A DNA stretch of 64,000 nucleotides from Actinomadura nitritigenes (GCF_017573545.1 NZ_JAGEOK010000002.1:186001-250000), one strand, 5' to 3'; shown: positions 33,892-42,964, counted from the first letter of the stretch. A program made the numbers and translations. The notes: a model not told the origin generated them from the sequence alone.

Positions 33892-35375
33892 GCGTTCTCC
33901 TCGGTCGTCGAAGCGGCGGCGGCGCGTCCGGCGCGGCGGCCGAAGAACGTGCCGTCGCCCAGGGACGTCCCGCTGACGTACCCCTCGCCGTGCATGCCGG
34001 ACGCCGCGCGGCCCGCCGCGTACAGCCCCGGCACCGGGACGCCCGAGTTGTTCAGGACCTCGCCGTCGACGGTGGTGTGCAGCCCGCCGAGCGTGAACCC
34101 GGACGCGCCGCTCGCCGGCCCACCGGTCCCGCCGAAGAAACCCGCGCCCGGGTCGATCGCCGCGAACGGCGGCTTCAGCGGCCGCAGCCACTTCGGGTCC
34201 TTGTGGAAGTAGGGGTCCTCGCCCTGCTCGGCGTGCCGGTTGTACGTCCCGACCGTCGCCTCCAGCGCGCCGGGCGGCATGCCGAGCGACTCCTCCAGCT
34301 CGGCGAGCGTCTCGGCGGCGTACTTCGGCAGGACGCCCCACCGGTCCGCCTCGGGGACGGACTCGTACCCCTCCTCGTCGATGATCGTCCAGTAGGGGCC
34401 CGGCTGGTCGCGGACCGCGTGGACGCTCCAGTGGCCCGGGTAGACGTCCTCGTTGAGGAACCGGCGGCCGAGCCCGTCCACGAGCATGCCGCGGCAGACC
34501 ATCGCGGGCAGCGCGGTCAGCGCGATCTCGACCACGCCCATCCGCCGGGTCGCGGCGCCGATCGCCGCCGCCATCCGGATGCCGGAGCCGTCGTCGAGGC
34601 CGTCGCTGACCTTGCCGTGCCCGAGCAGCACCGGGGCGTGGTCGGCGAGCATCTCCTCGTTGTCGACGAACCCGCCGGTGGTGAGCACCACCGCCCGCCG
34701 CGCCCGGTAGGTGACCCGCTCGCCGTACTTGCGGGCGACGACGCCTGCGACGCGCCCGTCCCCGTCCAGCACGAGGTTCGACGCCACGGTGTCGACGTGC
34801 GTGACGGCACCGGCCGCGGTCGCCGCCGCCGACAGCTTCTCCATGAGCACGGCGCCGCCGAACCCGCTGGCCGCCGGGCGGTGCCCGCGCGGGACGGGAC
34901 GCGCGACCGTGTTGTACGGCCAGGCGTTCTCGCCCAGCCACATCAGCCCGTCCTCCGACATGGGCATCCACGTCGGCCGGTCGTAGAAGCTGGGGTTGAA
35001 CGTGACGCCGCACTCGCGGAACCACCCGAAGTGCTCGACGCTCCCGTCGCAGTACAGCCGGATCTTCGCGGTGTCGGCGTTCGGGCCGAGCGCCTTCACC
35101 AGGTAGGCGTACATGGTGTCGGGGTCGTCGTCGAAGCCGCAGGCCTTCTGCACCTCGGTGCCGCCGCCGAGGTACAGCTCGCCGCCGGACTGCGCCGACG
35201 ACCCGCCGGGCCCGCTCGCCCGCTCCAGCACCAGGACGTCCGCGCCGGCGCGGGCCGCCTCGAAGGCCGCCGCCGCGCCCGCGCAGCCGAACCCGGCGAC
35301 GAGCACGTCGCACTCGTGGTCGAACGCGCCGATCTCCGCGAGCGGGACGGGCTCGACCGAGGAACGAGGGCTCAC
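33888..35375 (-). CDS. kst4D: 3-ketosteroid delta-4-(5-alpha)-dehydrogenase
   Basis: A 495-residue FAD enzyme related to KstD but of the delta-4 type. FAD loop DVLVAGFGCAGAAAAFEAAR, RFLNEDVYPGHW (Tyr319 equivalent of rhodococcal Kst4D) and EGYVSGTSLGDG, which gives the Tyr-x-Ser catalytic pair of that enzyme in place of the KstD YxGPG motif. It desaturates 5-alpha-3-ketosteroids to the 4-ene. Four bp separate it from hsaC upstream; ATGA overlap downstream. Confidence 0.83.
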   Translation of the reverse strand: MSPRSSVEPVPLAEIGAFDHECDVLVAGFGCAGAAAAFEAARAGADVLVLERASGPGGSSAQSGGELYLGGGTEVQKACGFDDDPDTMYAYLVKALGPNADTAKIRLYCDGSVEHFGWFRECGVTFNPSFYDRPTWMPMSEDGLMWLGENAWPYNTVARPVPRGHRPAASGFGGAVLMEKLSAAATAAGAVTHVDTVASNLVLDGDGRVAGVVARKYGERVTYRARRAVVLTTGGFVDNEEMLADHAPVLLGHGKVSDGLDDGSGIRMAAAIGAATRRMGVVEIALTALPAMVCRGMLVDGLGRRFLNEDVYPGHWSVHAVRDQPGPYWTIIDEEGYESVPEADRWGVLPKYAAETLAELEESLGMPPGALEATVGTYNRHAEQGEDPYFHKDPKWLRPLKPPFAAIDPGAGFFGGTGGPASGASGFTLGGLHTTVDGEVLNNSGVPVPGLYAAGRAASGMHGEGYVSGTSLGDGTFFGRRAGRAAAASTTEENA

Positions 35376-35379
35376 CCGA

Positions 35380-36285
35380 TCACTTCCCGGGCGGGACGAA
35401 CGCGGCCAGCGGCTCGGACCCCGACCAGTCGTGGCCCCAGTAGCTGTCCTTGGTGATCTCTTCGGCGGTGTAGTACGTCTCGTCGACGAGCATGCCCTCG
35501 CAGCCGTACTCGACGTCCCAGCCGCCGGGGGCGCGCACGTAGAACGACACCATCTTGTCGTTGGTGTGCCGGCCGAGCGTGGAGGAGATCGAGAAGCCGC
35601 GCTCCTTCACGGCGTCGAGCGCCATGCCGACCGCGTCGAGGGTGTCGACCTCCACCATCAGGTGCACCAGGCCGGGGGCGCCGTCGTGCGGGGCGGGGCA
35701 GATCGCGGCGCTGTGGTGGCGCTGGTTGACGCCCATGAAGCGGATGCGCACGGGGCCGCCGACCTTCATCGCGCCGCGCGGCAGGAAGCCGAGCACCTCG
35801 TTGTAGAACGTGACGGTCTCGGCGAAGTTCGGGGTGGGCAGCACGACGTGGCCCATGCCCATCGCGCCGGTGACGAACTTCTGCGCGAACCGGGTCCGCA
35901 GCGGGCTGTGGTCCAGGACCGGGCCGAAGAACACCTCGACGGGGGTGCCGCCGGGGTCGGTGAACGCGATGGCCTCCTCGGCGTCGCGCTCGGCCGCCTC
36001 CTTCGCGGTCAGCACCGTCACGGCGGTGCCGGACTTCTCGACGTCCTCGCGGACGGCGGCGAGCGCGTACTGGTCGCGGACCTCCCAGCCGACGGCCAGC
36101 ACCTTGTCGGTGTCGCCGGGCACCAGCTGCAGCCGGGACCGGCGCTCGTCCATGCGCAGGTACAGGCCGTCCGGGTCGGGGCCGCTGCCCTCGGCGAAGC
36201 CGAGGCCCTCCAGGGCGAACTCGCGCCAGCGGTCGATGTGCTGGGTCTGGACCTTCAGATAGCCCAGCCCTCGGATGTGCGTCAC
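35380..36285 (-). CDS. hsaC: Extradiol dioxygenase HsaC (3,4-DHSA dioxygenase)
   Basis: A 301-residue type I extradiol dioxygenase that meta-cleaves the catecholic steroid 3,4-DHSA. The Fe(II) facial triad is H146 (GMGHVVLP), H208 (GLVHLM) and E259 (WDVEYG). Length equals HsaC/BphC enzymes. A GTG at 36285 with GAGGACA is chosen; a longer in-frame start has no supporting site. First gene of a minus-strand operon running to kst4D, LLM, SnoaL and SDR. Confidence 0.9.
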   Translation of the reverse strand: MTHIRGLGYLKVQTQHIDRWREFALEGLGFAEGSGPDPDGLYLRMDERRSRLQLVPGDTDKVLAVGWEVRDQYALAAVREDVEKSGTAVTVLTAKEAAERDAEEAIAFTDPGGTPVEVFFGPVLDHSPLRTRFAQKFVTGAMGMGHVVLPTPNFAETVTFYNEVLGFLPRGAMKVGGPVRIRFMGVNQRHHSAAICPAPHDGAPGLVHLMVEVDTLDAVGMALDAVKERGFSISSTLGRHTNDKMVSFYVRAPGGWDVEYGCEGMLVDETYYTAEEITKDSYWGHDWSGSEPLAAFVPPGK

Positions 36286-36358
36286 TGTCCTCGGTCCCTT
36301 CGTGTCGCGGCCCGTACGGCGCCACGGCCGGCGCGGCGGCGCGGCGGCCGTTCCCGTC

Positions 36359-36402
36359 AACCTGCCAAATCCGCCGCCGCGTCGCGGAGGCCTTCCCGCT
36401 CA
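36359..36402 (-). promoter_or_regulatory. hsaC operon promoter with steroid box
   Basis: TGAGCGGGAAG (36402-36392, minus) lies 38 bp before the CA of the -10-like CAGGTT (36364-36359). The plus-strand CCCGCT-C-AGTGAG shows the inverted symmetry. Confidence 0.45.
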
Positions 36403-36439
36403 GTGAGAGTCTTTCGCCGTGACGCAACGAGGAGGTCGG

Positions 36440-37267
36440 ATGGCGAAGGTCGCACTCGTCACGGGGGCGAGCAGGGGGATCGGACGGCGGACGGCGCTGG
36501 CGCTCGCGGGCGCCGGGTACGACGTCGCGTTCACCGCGCGGACCGTCGAGGAGGGGCAGGGACGGATCCCGCCGCGCTACGGGAACGCCGACGCGATCCC
36601 GGTGCCGGGCAGCCTGGCGCGGACGCGGGCGGAGATCGAGGCGCTCGGGGCGCGGGCGCTGCCCGTCCGGATGGACCTGTTGGATCGGGCCGGCGTGACG
36701 GCGGCCGCCGCGGCGGTACTGGACGCCTGGGGCCGCGTGGACGTGCTGGTCAACAACGCGGTGGCGCACCTCGCGGGCACCCACGAGCGCTTCCTCGACC
36801 TGGACGTCGACGTCGCGGAGCGCGTGATGGCCGGCAACTACCTGAGCCAGCTGGCGCTGATCCAGGCGGTGCTGCCGGCGATGCTGGAACGGGGCGGCGG
36901 AACGATCGTGAACCTGTGCTCCGGCTCGGCGACCAGCGACCCGCCGGGGCCGCCCGGCGAGGGCGGCTGGGGCGTGGCGTACGCGGCGTCCAAGGCGGCG
37001 TTCGGCCGGCTCGCGGGCGCGGTCAACGCCGAGTACCTCGGCCGCGGGATCCGCGCGTTCAACCTCGACCCCGGCTTCGTGGTCACCGACGCGGGCGCGG
37101 CGCGCGGCGGCCTCACCACGCTGCAGGACGAGGGGTTCGAGCCGACGCCGGAGGAGGCGCCCGGCGCCGCCGTCGTCTGGCTCGTCACCGCACCGGACGC
37201 GGACGCGTTCCTCGGCCGGGTGATCTGGACCCCGAAACTCGTCGCCGACCGGGGCCTGCTGCGCTGA
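36440..37267 (+). CDS. SDR family oxidoreductase
   Basis: A 275-residue SDR: TGASRGIGRRTA cofactor loop, NNAVAHLAG (NNAG variant), catalytic YAASK, and a C-terminal FLGRVIWTPKLVADRGLL. GGAGGTCGG precedes the ATG. It is divergent from hsaC and convergent with hsaA, with a 26-bp perfect palindrome after its stop. Likely a steroid-ring or side-chain dehydrogenase, specificity unknown. Confidence 0.8.
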   Translation: MAKVALVTGASRGIGRRTALALAGAGYDVAFTARTVEEGQGRIPPRYGNADAIPVPGSLARTRAEIEALGARALPVRMDLLDRAGVTAAAAAVLDAWGRVDVLVNNAVAHLAGTHERFLDLDVDVAERVMAGNYLSQLALIQAVLPAMLERGGGTIVNLCSGSATSDPPGPPGEGGWGVAYAASKAAFGRLAGAVNAEYLGRGIRAFNLDPGFVVTDAGAARGGLTTLQDEGFEPTPEEAPGAAVVWLVTAPDADAFLGRVIWTPKLVADRGLLR

Positions 37268-37274
37268 CCTGCGC

Positions 37275-37300
37275 CGGGTCGCCGTCATGACGGCGACCCG
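37275..37300. terminator. Perfect 26-bp palindromic terminator
   Basis: Thirteen bases starting CGGGTCGCCGTCA are followed directly by their exact reverse complement, between the convergent SDR and hsaA stops. Confidence 0.82.
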
Positions 37301-37313
37301 CCGCGGGCGCACG

Positions 37314-38498
37314 TCAGATCATCGAGCGCATCGGGCCCTGCGGGGGCTCGATGTCGAGGTCCGTCAGCGCGGAGACGTGGTACACCGACCCCGGGACGTG
37401 GATGGCGTGCGCGAGGCCGACGTGCGCGTCCCGCCAGAACCGCTGGATCGGGTTGTCGGTGCGCATCGCGTTGCCCCCGGACCGCACGACGATCTCGTTC
37501 ATCGCGTGCACCGCGCGCCACGCGGCGCGGACCTGCGTCCGGCGGCCCGCCGCCCGGTCGGCGAAGCTGATCTCCTCGCCGGCCGCGACCCGGTCGTACA
37601 TCCGCGAGCAGTTGTCCAGCAGCGCGGTCCGGGACGCCTTGATCTCCTCGGCGGCCTCGCTGATCGCGTACAGCACGTACGGGTCGTCCTTGATCTTCGT
37701 GCCGGTGATCTGGACGCGGTTGCGCTGGTAGGCCAGGTGGTGGTGCAGCGCGCCCTCGGCGATGCCGATCACGGCGGCGGTGATGCCGAGCGGGAACGCG
37801 CAGGAGAACGGCATCAGGTAGGACGGGTTGGTCAGCCCCGCCTCGCGCGCCGCGGACCCGTCCACGACCTTGGAGTACTCCAGGGTCCGGTAGGTCGGGA
37901 CGAACGCGTCCTTGACGATGATGTCCTTGCTGCCGGTCCCCTTGAGGCCGGCGACGTCCCAGGAGTCCTCGACGATCTCGTAGTCCGAGCGCGGCAGGAT
38001 CAGGTGCAGCGACTGCGGCGGCATCGCCATCTTGCCCTCCTCGTCGCCGAGCATCCCGCCGAGGAAGATCCAGTCGCAGTGGTCGGTGCCGGAGGAGAAC
38101 TGCCAGCGGCCGTTGAAGATGTAGCCGCCGTCGACGGGACGGGCGATGCCCATCGGCGCGTACGGGGAGGCGATCCACGTGTCAGGGTTCTGGCCCCAGA
38201 TCTCCTCGCGGACCTTCGGGTCGGCGTAGGCCATCTCCCACGGGTGGACGCCGACGATCCCGGCGACCCAGCCGGTCGAGCCGTCGAGGGACGCGATGCC
38301 CATGACCGTCTCGGCGAACTCGCAGGGGTGCATCTCGAGGCCGCCGTGCGCGCGCGGCTGCAGCTGCCGGATCGCGCCCGAGTCGCGCAGCGCCTTGGCG
38401 GCCTGGTCGTCGAGCCGGCCCAGCTTCTCGTTCGACGGCCCGAGCGCGCGGATGTCCTCGGCCCGCTCCATCATCGCGTCGAGCACGGGGTTCGTCAT
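37314..38498 (-). CDS. hsaA: 3-HSA hydroxylase, oxygenase HsaA
   Basis: A 394-residue flavin-dependent monooxygenase, the exact HsaA length. Landmarks: STGWVAGIVGVHPWEM, WQFSSGTDHCDWIFLGG, GNAMRTDNPIQRFWRDAHVG. It hydroxylates 3-HSA to the catechol cleaved by HsaC, with reduced flavin from HsaB at 42356-42964. GGAGGACTTG precedes the ATG. Last gene of the operon hsaD-kstD-kshB-hsaA (20-bp gap after kshB). Confidence 0.88.
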   Translation of the reverse strand: MTNPVLDAMMERAEDIRALGPSNEKLGRLDDQAAKALRDSGAIRQLQPRAHGGLEMHPCEFAETVMGIASLDGSTGWVAGIVGVHPWEMAYADPKVREEIWGQNPDTWIASPYAPMGIARPVDGGYIFNGRWQFSSGTDHCDWIFLGGMLGDEEGKMAMPPQSLHLILPRSDYEIVEDSWDVAGLKGTGSKDIIVKDAFVPTYRTLEYSKVVDGSAAREAGLTNPSYLMPFSCAFPLGITAAVIGIAEGALHHHLAYQRNRVQITGTKIKDDPYVLYAISEAAEEIKASRTALLDNCSRMYDRVAAGEEISFADRAAGRRTQVRAAWRAVHAMNEIVVRSGGNAMRTDNPIQRFWRDAHVGLAHAIHVPGSVYHVSALTDLDIEPPQGPMRSMI

Positions 38499-38518
38499 CA
38501 AGTCCTCCGATGTGTCCG

Positions 38519-39544
38519 TCAGCCGTCGTAGCTGATCCTGAGCCGGTCGCTGACCGGCCTCGCCTGGCAGGCGAGGATGAGGCCGTCGGCGAGATCCTGC
38601 TCGTCGAGGACCGAGTTGGCGTCGAGCGCGACCTCCCCTTCCAGGGCCACGCAGGCGCAGGCGGAGCAGTTGCCCTCCCGGCAGGAGAACGGGGCGTCGA
38701 CCCCGGCGCGCAGCAGCGCGTCGAGCAGCAGCTGCGACCTCGGCCACGGCACCGTCCGGGTCTCGCCGTCGATCTCCACCTCGACCTCGGCGGCGTCCGC
38801 CGCGCCGGCCTCGGCCGGCGGGTCCTCGTCCGGTTCCTCGAAGGGGTCGCCGGTGAGCGAGAAGAAGCGCTCGACGTTCACCCGCATGCCGAGGCCGGTC
38901 AGCGCCGCCTCCGCCATGTCCATGAACACGCCCGGCCCGCACACGAACGCCTCCCGGCCGGTGAAGTGCCGGGCGAGCGAGTGGAACGCGGCGGGCGTCG
39001 GCAGGCCCTGCACCGACTCCAGCCAGTGCACGACCGTGAGCCGCTCGCCGTGCTCCTCGGTGAGGGCGCGCAGCTCCTCCGCGAAGATCACCGAGCGTTC
39101 GTCGCGGTTGGCGTACAGCAGCGTGACGGTGCCGGTGCCGCCCGCCAGGACCGACTTGAGGATCGACATCACCGGGGTGATGCCGCTGCCGCCCGCGACG
39201 AGCAGCAGGTCCTCGTCCAGGGAGCGCGGGGTGAACGCGCCGGCGGGCCGCAGCACCTCCAGCACGTCGCCCGCGGCGACGTTGTCGCAGATCCAGTTGG
39301 ACCCGACCCCCTCGGCGACCCGCTTCACCGTCACCTTGAGCCGCTCGTCGCAGACCGGCGAGCTGCACAGCGAGTACGAGCGCGCGACCCAGCCGTCGCC
39401 GGCGGGCACCCGGACCGTGAGGAACTGGCCGGGCCGGTAGGCGAACCGGCCCTCCTCGCCCTCCGCCGGTTCCAGGACGAGCGAGTTCGCGTCGGGCGTC
39501 TCCCGGACGACCTCGACGACGCGCGCCTTGAGCGATGCGGTCAT
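38519..39544 (-). CDS. kshB: Ketosteroid 9-alpha-hydroxylase reductase KshB
   Basis: A 341-residue ferredoxin-NAD(P) reductase fused to plant-type ferredoxin: FAD-binding RSYSLCSSP, NAD region GGSGITPVMSILK, and C-terminal [2Fe-2S] ligands C-x4-C-x2-C (CREGNCSAC) with the fourth Cys in ILACQARP. It passes electrons from NADH to KshA at 8455-9606, 30 kb away. An acidic linker of about 30 residues joins the domains. ATGA overlap with kstD. Confidence 0.9.
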   Translation of the reverse strand: MTASLKARVVEVVRETPDANSLVLEPAEGEEGRFAYRPGQFLTVRVPAGDGWVARSYSLCSSPVCDERLKVTVKRVAEGVGSNWICDNVAAGDVLEVLRPAGAFTPRSLDEDLLLVAGGSGITPVMSILKSVLAGGTGTVTLLYANRDERSVIFAEELRALTEEHGERLTVVHWLESVQGLPTPAAFHSLARHFTGREAFVCGPGVFMDMAEAALTGLGMRVNVERFFSLTGDPFEEPDEDPPAEAGAADAAEVEVEIDGETRTVPWPRSQLLLDALLRAGVDAPFSCREGNCSACACVALEGEVALDANSVLDEQDLADGLILACQARPVSDRLRISYDG

Positions 39545-41253
39545 GCCCGTCCCGAAGCCTTGTCCCCGCCCGCCGCGCCGAGACCGGCGGCGTGCCGCGC
39601 CGCGATGTAGCCGAACACGATGGACGGGCCGATGGTCGCGCCGGGGCCGGCGTACTCGTTGCCCATCACCGACGCCGACGAGTTGCCCGTGACGTAGAGG
39701 CCCTCGATCACCGACCCGTCCTCGCGCAGGACGCGGGCGTGCTCGTCGGAGACGAGGCCGCCCTTGGTGCCGAGGTCGCCGACCTCCAGCCGGAACGCGT
39801 GGTACGGCGCGGTCTCCAGCGGGTCGAGGTTCGGGTTCTTCAGGTTCGGGTCGCCGTAGTAGTGGTCGTAGGCGGAGTCGCCGCGGCCGAAGTCGGGGTC
39901 CTTGCCGTCGCGGGCGTAGCCGTTGAAGGTGCGGACGGTCTCCTCCAGCGCGTCCGCGGGCACGCCGATCTTCTCGGCCAGCTCCTTCAGCGAGTCCGCC
40001 TTGAACGCGATGCCCTTGTCGTAGAACGCCTTCGGGATCGGCGCGCCCGGCAGGATCTGCGCGAACGGGTAGCGGGCGCGGGCCTTCGCGTCCATCACGA
40101 AGAAGGCGGGGACGTGCCCGCCCTCCAGCTGGTCGTGGACGAAGTTGACGTACGGGGCGGCCTCGTTGGTGAACCGCCTGCCCTCCGCGTTCACGATGAC
40201 CTGCCGGGGGATGGCGCGCTCGGACACCAGCGGGATCACCGCGCCGAGCGGGTGCCGGACGGCCGGCATCCACCACGCGTCGTCCATCAGGTCGATCGCG
40301 GCGCCGAGGCCCTCGCCGAGCCGGATGCCGTCGCCGGTGTTCTCGCGGGCGCCCATGGCGAAGTCCTCCTGGCCGCCCTTGGGCAGGTACCTGTCCCGCA
40401 TGTCCTGGTTGTGGTCGAACCCGCCGGTCGCCAGGAGGACGCCCTTGGTCCCGCGGATCCGCAGCGTCTTCCCGTCGCGGGTCTGCGCCACGATCCCGAT
40501 CACGCGGCCGTCGCCGTCGGTGACCAGCTCGGTCATCGCGGTCTTCAGCCACAGCGGGATGCCCGCGTCCTTCAGCGCCATCCGCAGCCGCGCGACGAGC
40601 GCGCGCCCGCCGGTCGCCATGTGCCGGCGCCGGACCATGTTGGACGACACGCGCCACGCCGCGACCAGCGACGCGCGGCGGCCCGCCCACGTCCGCTTGG
40701 CCATCGCGAGGTCGTGGTAGTCCTTCGCGGTGACCCAGAGCCCGAGCGGGCCCTTCATGTTGTTGGGCCGCTGGTACTGCTCGTCCTCGCCGAGCTTGCG
40801 GGTGTCGAACGGCTTGGCCTCGATGGACCTGCCGAGCGGCCGCCCTCCCTCCAGCTCGGGGTGGTAGTCGGCGTAGCCCTTCGTCCAGAAGAACTTCATC
40901 CACTTGCTCCGGCAGATGAGCTCCATGGCGGCGGGGCCGTTGTCGACGTAGGCGTCGAGCCGGGCCGCCGGGACGCGCCCCTGCGTGAGCAGGTCGAGGT
41001 AGCGGCGGATCGACTCGCGGCTGTCGTCGTGGCCGCGCGCCTTCAGCGTCGGGTTGTTCGGGATCCAGATGCCGCCGCCGGACAGCGCGGTGGACCCGCC
41101 GAACTTCTTGCCCTTCTCGATGATCAGCGGCTTCAGCCCGGCGTCGTGCGCGGTGAGCGCGGCGGCCATGCCGCCCCCGCCGCTGCCGACGATGACGAGG
41201 TCGTACTCGCCGTCCCAGGCGGCACCCTCTCCGGCACCCGCCCCGGCGCTCAT
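39541..41253 (-). CDS. kstD: 3-ketosteroid delta-1-dehydrogenase (KstD), long form
   Basis: A 570-residue FAD enzyme: LVIVGSGGGGMAAALTAHDA, GGGIWIPNNP, YADYHPELEGG (Tyr119 equivalent), FTNEAAPYVNFV (Tyr318 equivalent) and EYAGPGATIGPS with the catalytic Tyr and Gly. It introduces the C1-C2 double bond. ATGA overlaps join it to hsaD upstream and kshB downstream. Longer than the kstD at 4363-5889 and probably the main catabolic copy. Confidence 0.9.
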   Translation of the reverse strand: MSAGAGAGEGAAWDGEYDLVIVGSGGGGMAAALTAHDAGLKPLIIEKGKKFGGSTALSGGGIWIPNNPTLKARGHDDSRESIRRYLDLLTQGRVPAARLDAYVDNGPAAMELICRSKWMKFFWTKGYADYHPELEGGRPLGRSIEAKPFDTRKLGEDEQYQRPNNMKGPLGLWVTAKDYHDLAMAKRTWAGRRASLVAAWRVSSNMVRRRHMATGGRALVARLRMALKDAGIPLWLKTAMTELVTDGDGRVIGIVAQTRDGKTLRIRGTKGVLLATGGFDHNQDMRDRYLPKGGQEDFAMGARENTGDGIRLGEGLGAAIDLMDDAWWMPAVRHPLGAVIPLVSERAIPRQVIVNAEGRRFTNEAAPYVNFVHDQLEGGHVPAFFVMDAKARARYPFAQILPGAPIPKAFYDKGIAFKADSLKELAEKIGVPADALEETVRTFNGYARDGKDPDFGRGDSAYDHYYGDPNLKNPNLDPLETAPYHAFRLEVGDLGTKGGLVSDEHARVLREDGSVIEGLYVTGNSSASVMGNEYAGPGATIGPSIVFGYIAARHAAGLGAAGGDKASGRA

Positions 41254-42119
41254 GACTCGTCCTTACGGGTCAGGAAGGCCAGCACCGCGCTCTCCCAGGC
41301 GGCCTTCTGCTCGATCATCACCCAGTGCCCGCAGTTCGGGAAGATGTTGACCTGCACGTTCGGGATCGTCCGCATCGGGACGAGCATCATGTCGACGGGG
41401 CTGACCCGGTCGTCGCGTCCCCAGGTGATGAGGGTCTCGGCCTTCAGCCGGTGGAGCATCGCCCAGTAGGGCGGCTCGGGCGAGCGGGCCTGCGCCTTGA
41501 AGTTCGCGGTCATCGCGGCCGTCGAGTACATGCGGCGCGCGGCGGCGAGGGTCTCGGGGTCGGTGGCCTGCTGCCAGCGCTCCTCGATCAGCTCCTCGGT
41601 GACCACCTTGGGGTTGAACACCATGGAGTTCAGCCACCGGACCAGGCCCTCGCGGGTCGGGTCGTCGGTGAACTCCATCAGCAGCTTGATGCCCTCGCCG
41701 GGGCCGGGGCTGAAGATGTTGCGGCCGATCCCGCCGATGGTGACCAGGCGCCGCACCCGCTCGGGGCGGGCGAGGGCCGTCTGGGTGCCGACGATGCCGC
41801 CCATGGAGTTGCCGATCACGTCGACCTGCTCGATGCCGAGGCCGTCCAGGAAGCGGATCGCGGCGCCGGACGCGGCGGCCATCGGGTGCTCGTCGGTCGG
41901 GTCGCTCACGCCGAAGCCGGGGAACTCCAGCACCAGGCAGCGGAAGTGCTCGGCGAACCGCGCCAGGTTGCCGCGGAAGTTGCGCCAGCCCGTCACGCCG
42001 GGACCCGAGCCGTGCAGCATCAGCAGCGGCGGGCCGTCACCCGCCTCGTGATAGCGCAGGACGCCCTGGTCCGTGGCGAGTTCGCGCAATGTCGACTCGT
42101 AGGTCAGCTCCGTGGGCAT
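41250..42119 (-). CDS. hsaD: 4,9-DSHA hydrolase HsaD
   Basis: A 289-residue meta-cleavage product hydrolase: oxyanion loop LHGSGPGVTGW, nucleophile S105 in GNSMGG, acid near D236/D237 (WGRDDRVS) and H265 (NCGHWVM). It hydrolyses the ring-cleaved steroid 4,9-DSHA to HHD and the propionate-bearing indane fragment. First gene of the hsaD-kstD-kshB-hsaA operon, divergent from hsaB across 236 bp. Confidence 0.9.
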   Translation of the reverse strand: MPTELTYESTLRELATDQGVLRYHEAGDGPPLLMLHGSGPGVTGWRNFRGNLARFAEHFRCLVLEFPGFGVSDPTDEHPMAAASGAAIRFLDGLGIEQVDVIGNSMGGIVGTQTALARPERVRRLVTIGGIGRNIFSPGPGEGIKLLMEFTDDPTREGLVRWLNSMVFNPKVVTEELIEERWQQATDPETLAAARRMYSTAAMTANFKAQARSPEPPYWAMLHRLKAETLITWGRDDRVSPVDMMLVPMRTIPNVQVNIFPNCGHWVMIEQKAAWESAVLAFLTRKDES

Positions 42120-42149
42120 GTTCTCAGTCCTTCTGGGTGGCTTGCCGGA

Positions 42150-42203
42150 AACCTAACGGGCGTTTGGTCAGGACCGTCCAGTGGATTCCCGATCAGCGGG
42201 ACG
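42150..42203 (-). promoter_or_regulatory. hsaD operon promoter with back-to-back steroid boxes
   Basis: TGATCGGGAAT (42195-42185, minus) precedes the -10-like TAGGTT (42155-42150) by 40 bp. On the plus strand TCAGCGGGACG (42193-42203) overlaps it, giving the inverted repeat TCCCGATCAGCGGGA. Confidence 0.5.
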
Positions 42204-42261
42204 TCCGCCGGAGGGGTCGCTCGGGGGCCCACTTGACGGCTCGCCGGGCGCGGGCTTCCAC

Positions 42262-42306
42262 TCATTGGGATCAGGGGGCGCGCGCGGCGGCGCGCGTGCC
42301 TACGTT
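42262..42306 (+). promoter_or_regulatory. hsaB promoter with steroid box
   Basis: TCATTGGGATC (42262-42272) lies 39 bp before the TA of CCTACGTT (42299-42306), the same -10 octamer as kstD at 4316. Confidence 0.55.
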
Positions 42307-42355
42307 CCGGTGCATCGAGACCGGCGACAGTGTCCGAGAGCCGCGAGGTGACTTC

Positions 42356-42964
42356 ATGCCAGCAGAGCCAGCGCTCACCGCAGAAGCAGCAGGGAACACC
42401 GGGCCGGCGGAGCCCGCGGACTCCCCCGACCCCCTGGAGTTCCGGCGGGCGATGGCGGAGTTCGCGACCGGCGTCACCGTGGTGACCGCGCTCGACGGGG
42501 ACGAGCCCGTCGGGTTCGCCTGCCAGTCGTTCACGTCGGTGTCGCTCGAACCGCCGCTGATCCTGTTCTGCGCGGACCGGCGCGGCCGGTCGTGGCCCCG
42601 GATCCGCTCCGCCGGCCGGTTCTGCGTGAACGTCCTCGGCGAGGAGCAGGCCGACCTGTGCGCGCGGTTCGGGTCGAGCCGCGGCCTGAAGTACGAGGGG
42701 CTCGACTGGGACCTGTCCCCGCACGGCACCCCCCAGCTCCAGGACGTCCTGCTGAACGTGCACGCCGCCGTCCACGACGTGCACGAGGCCGGCGACCACG
42801 ACGTGGTGATCGGCCGGGTGCTGTCGGTCCGGGTGCACGAGGCCCCGGGCGGGGTGTGGCGCCGCCCGATGCTGTTCTTCCGCAGCCGGTTCGGCGTGCA
42901 CCCGCCGGAGGTGCCGTTCGCCCCCGACCCCTGGGGAGACGGCGACCGGTGGGGCTGGGGCTGA
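42356..42964 (+). CDS. hsaB: Flavin reductase HsaB
   Basis: A 202-residue flavin reductase: FATGVTVVTALDGDEPVGFA, QSFTSVSLEPPLILFCADR, SAGRFCVNVLGEEQ and late HDVVIGRVLSV. It supplies FMNH2 to HsaA. An unusually long Ala/Pro-rich N-terminal extension of about 25 residues precedes the domain. GAGGTGA before the ATG. Confidence 0.88.
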   Translation: MPAEPALTAEAAGNTGPAEPADSPDPLEFRRAMAEFATGVTVVTALDGDEPVGFACQSFTSVSLEPPLILFCADRRGRSWPRIRSAGRFCVNVLGEEQADLCARFGSSRGLKYEGLDWDLSPHGTPQLQDVLLNVHAAVHDVHEAGDHDVVIGRVLSVRVHEAPGGVWRRPMLFFRSRFGVHPPEVPFAPDPWGDGDRWGWG

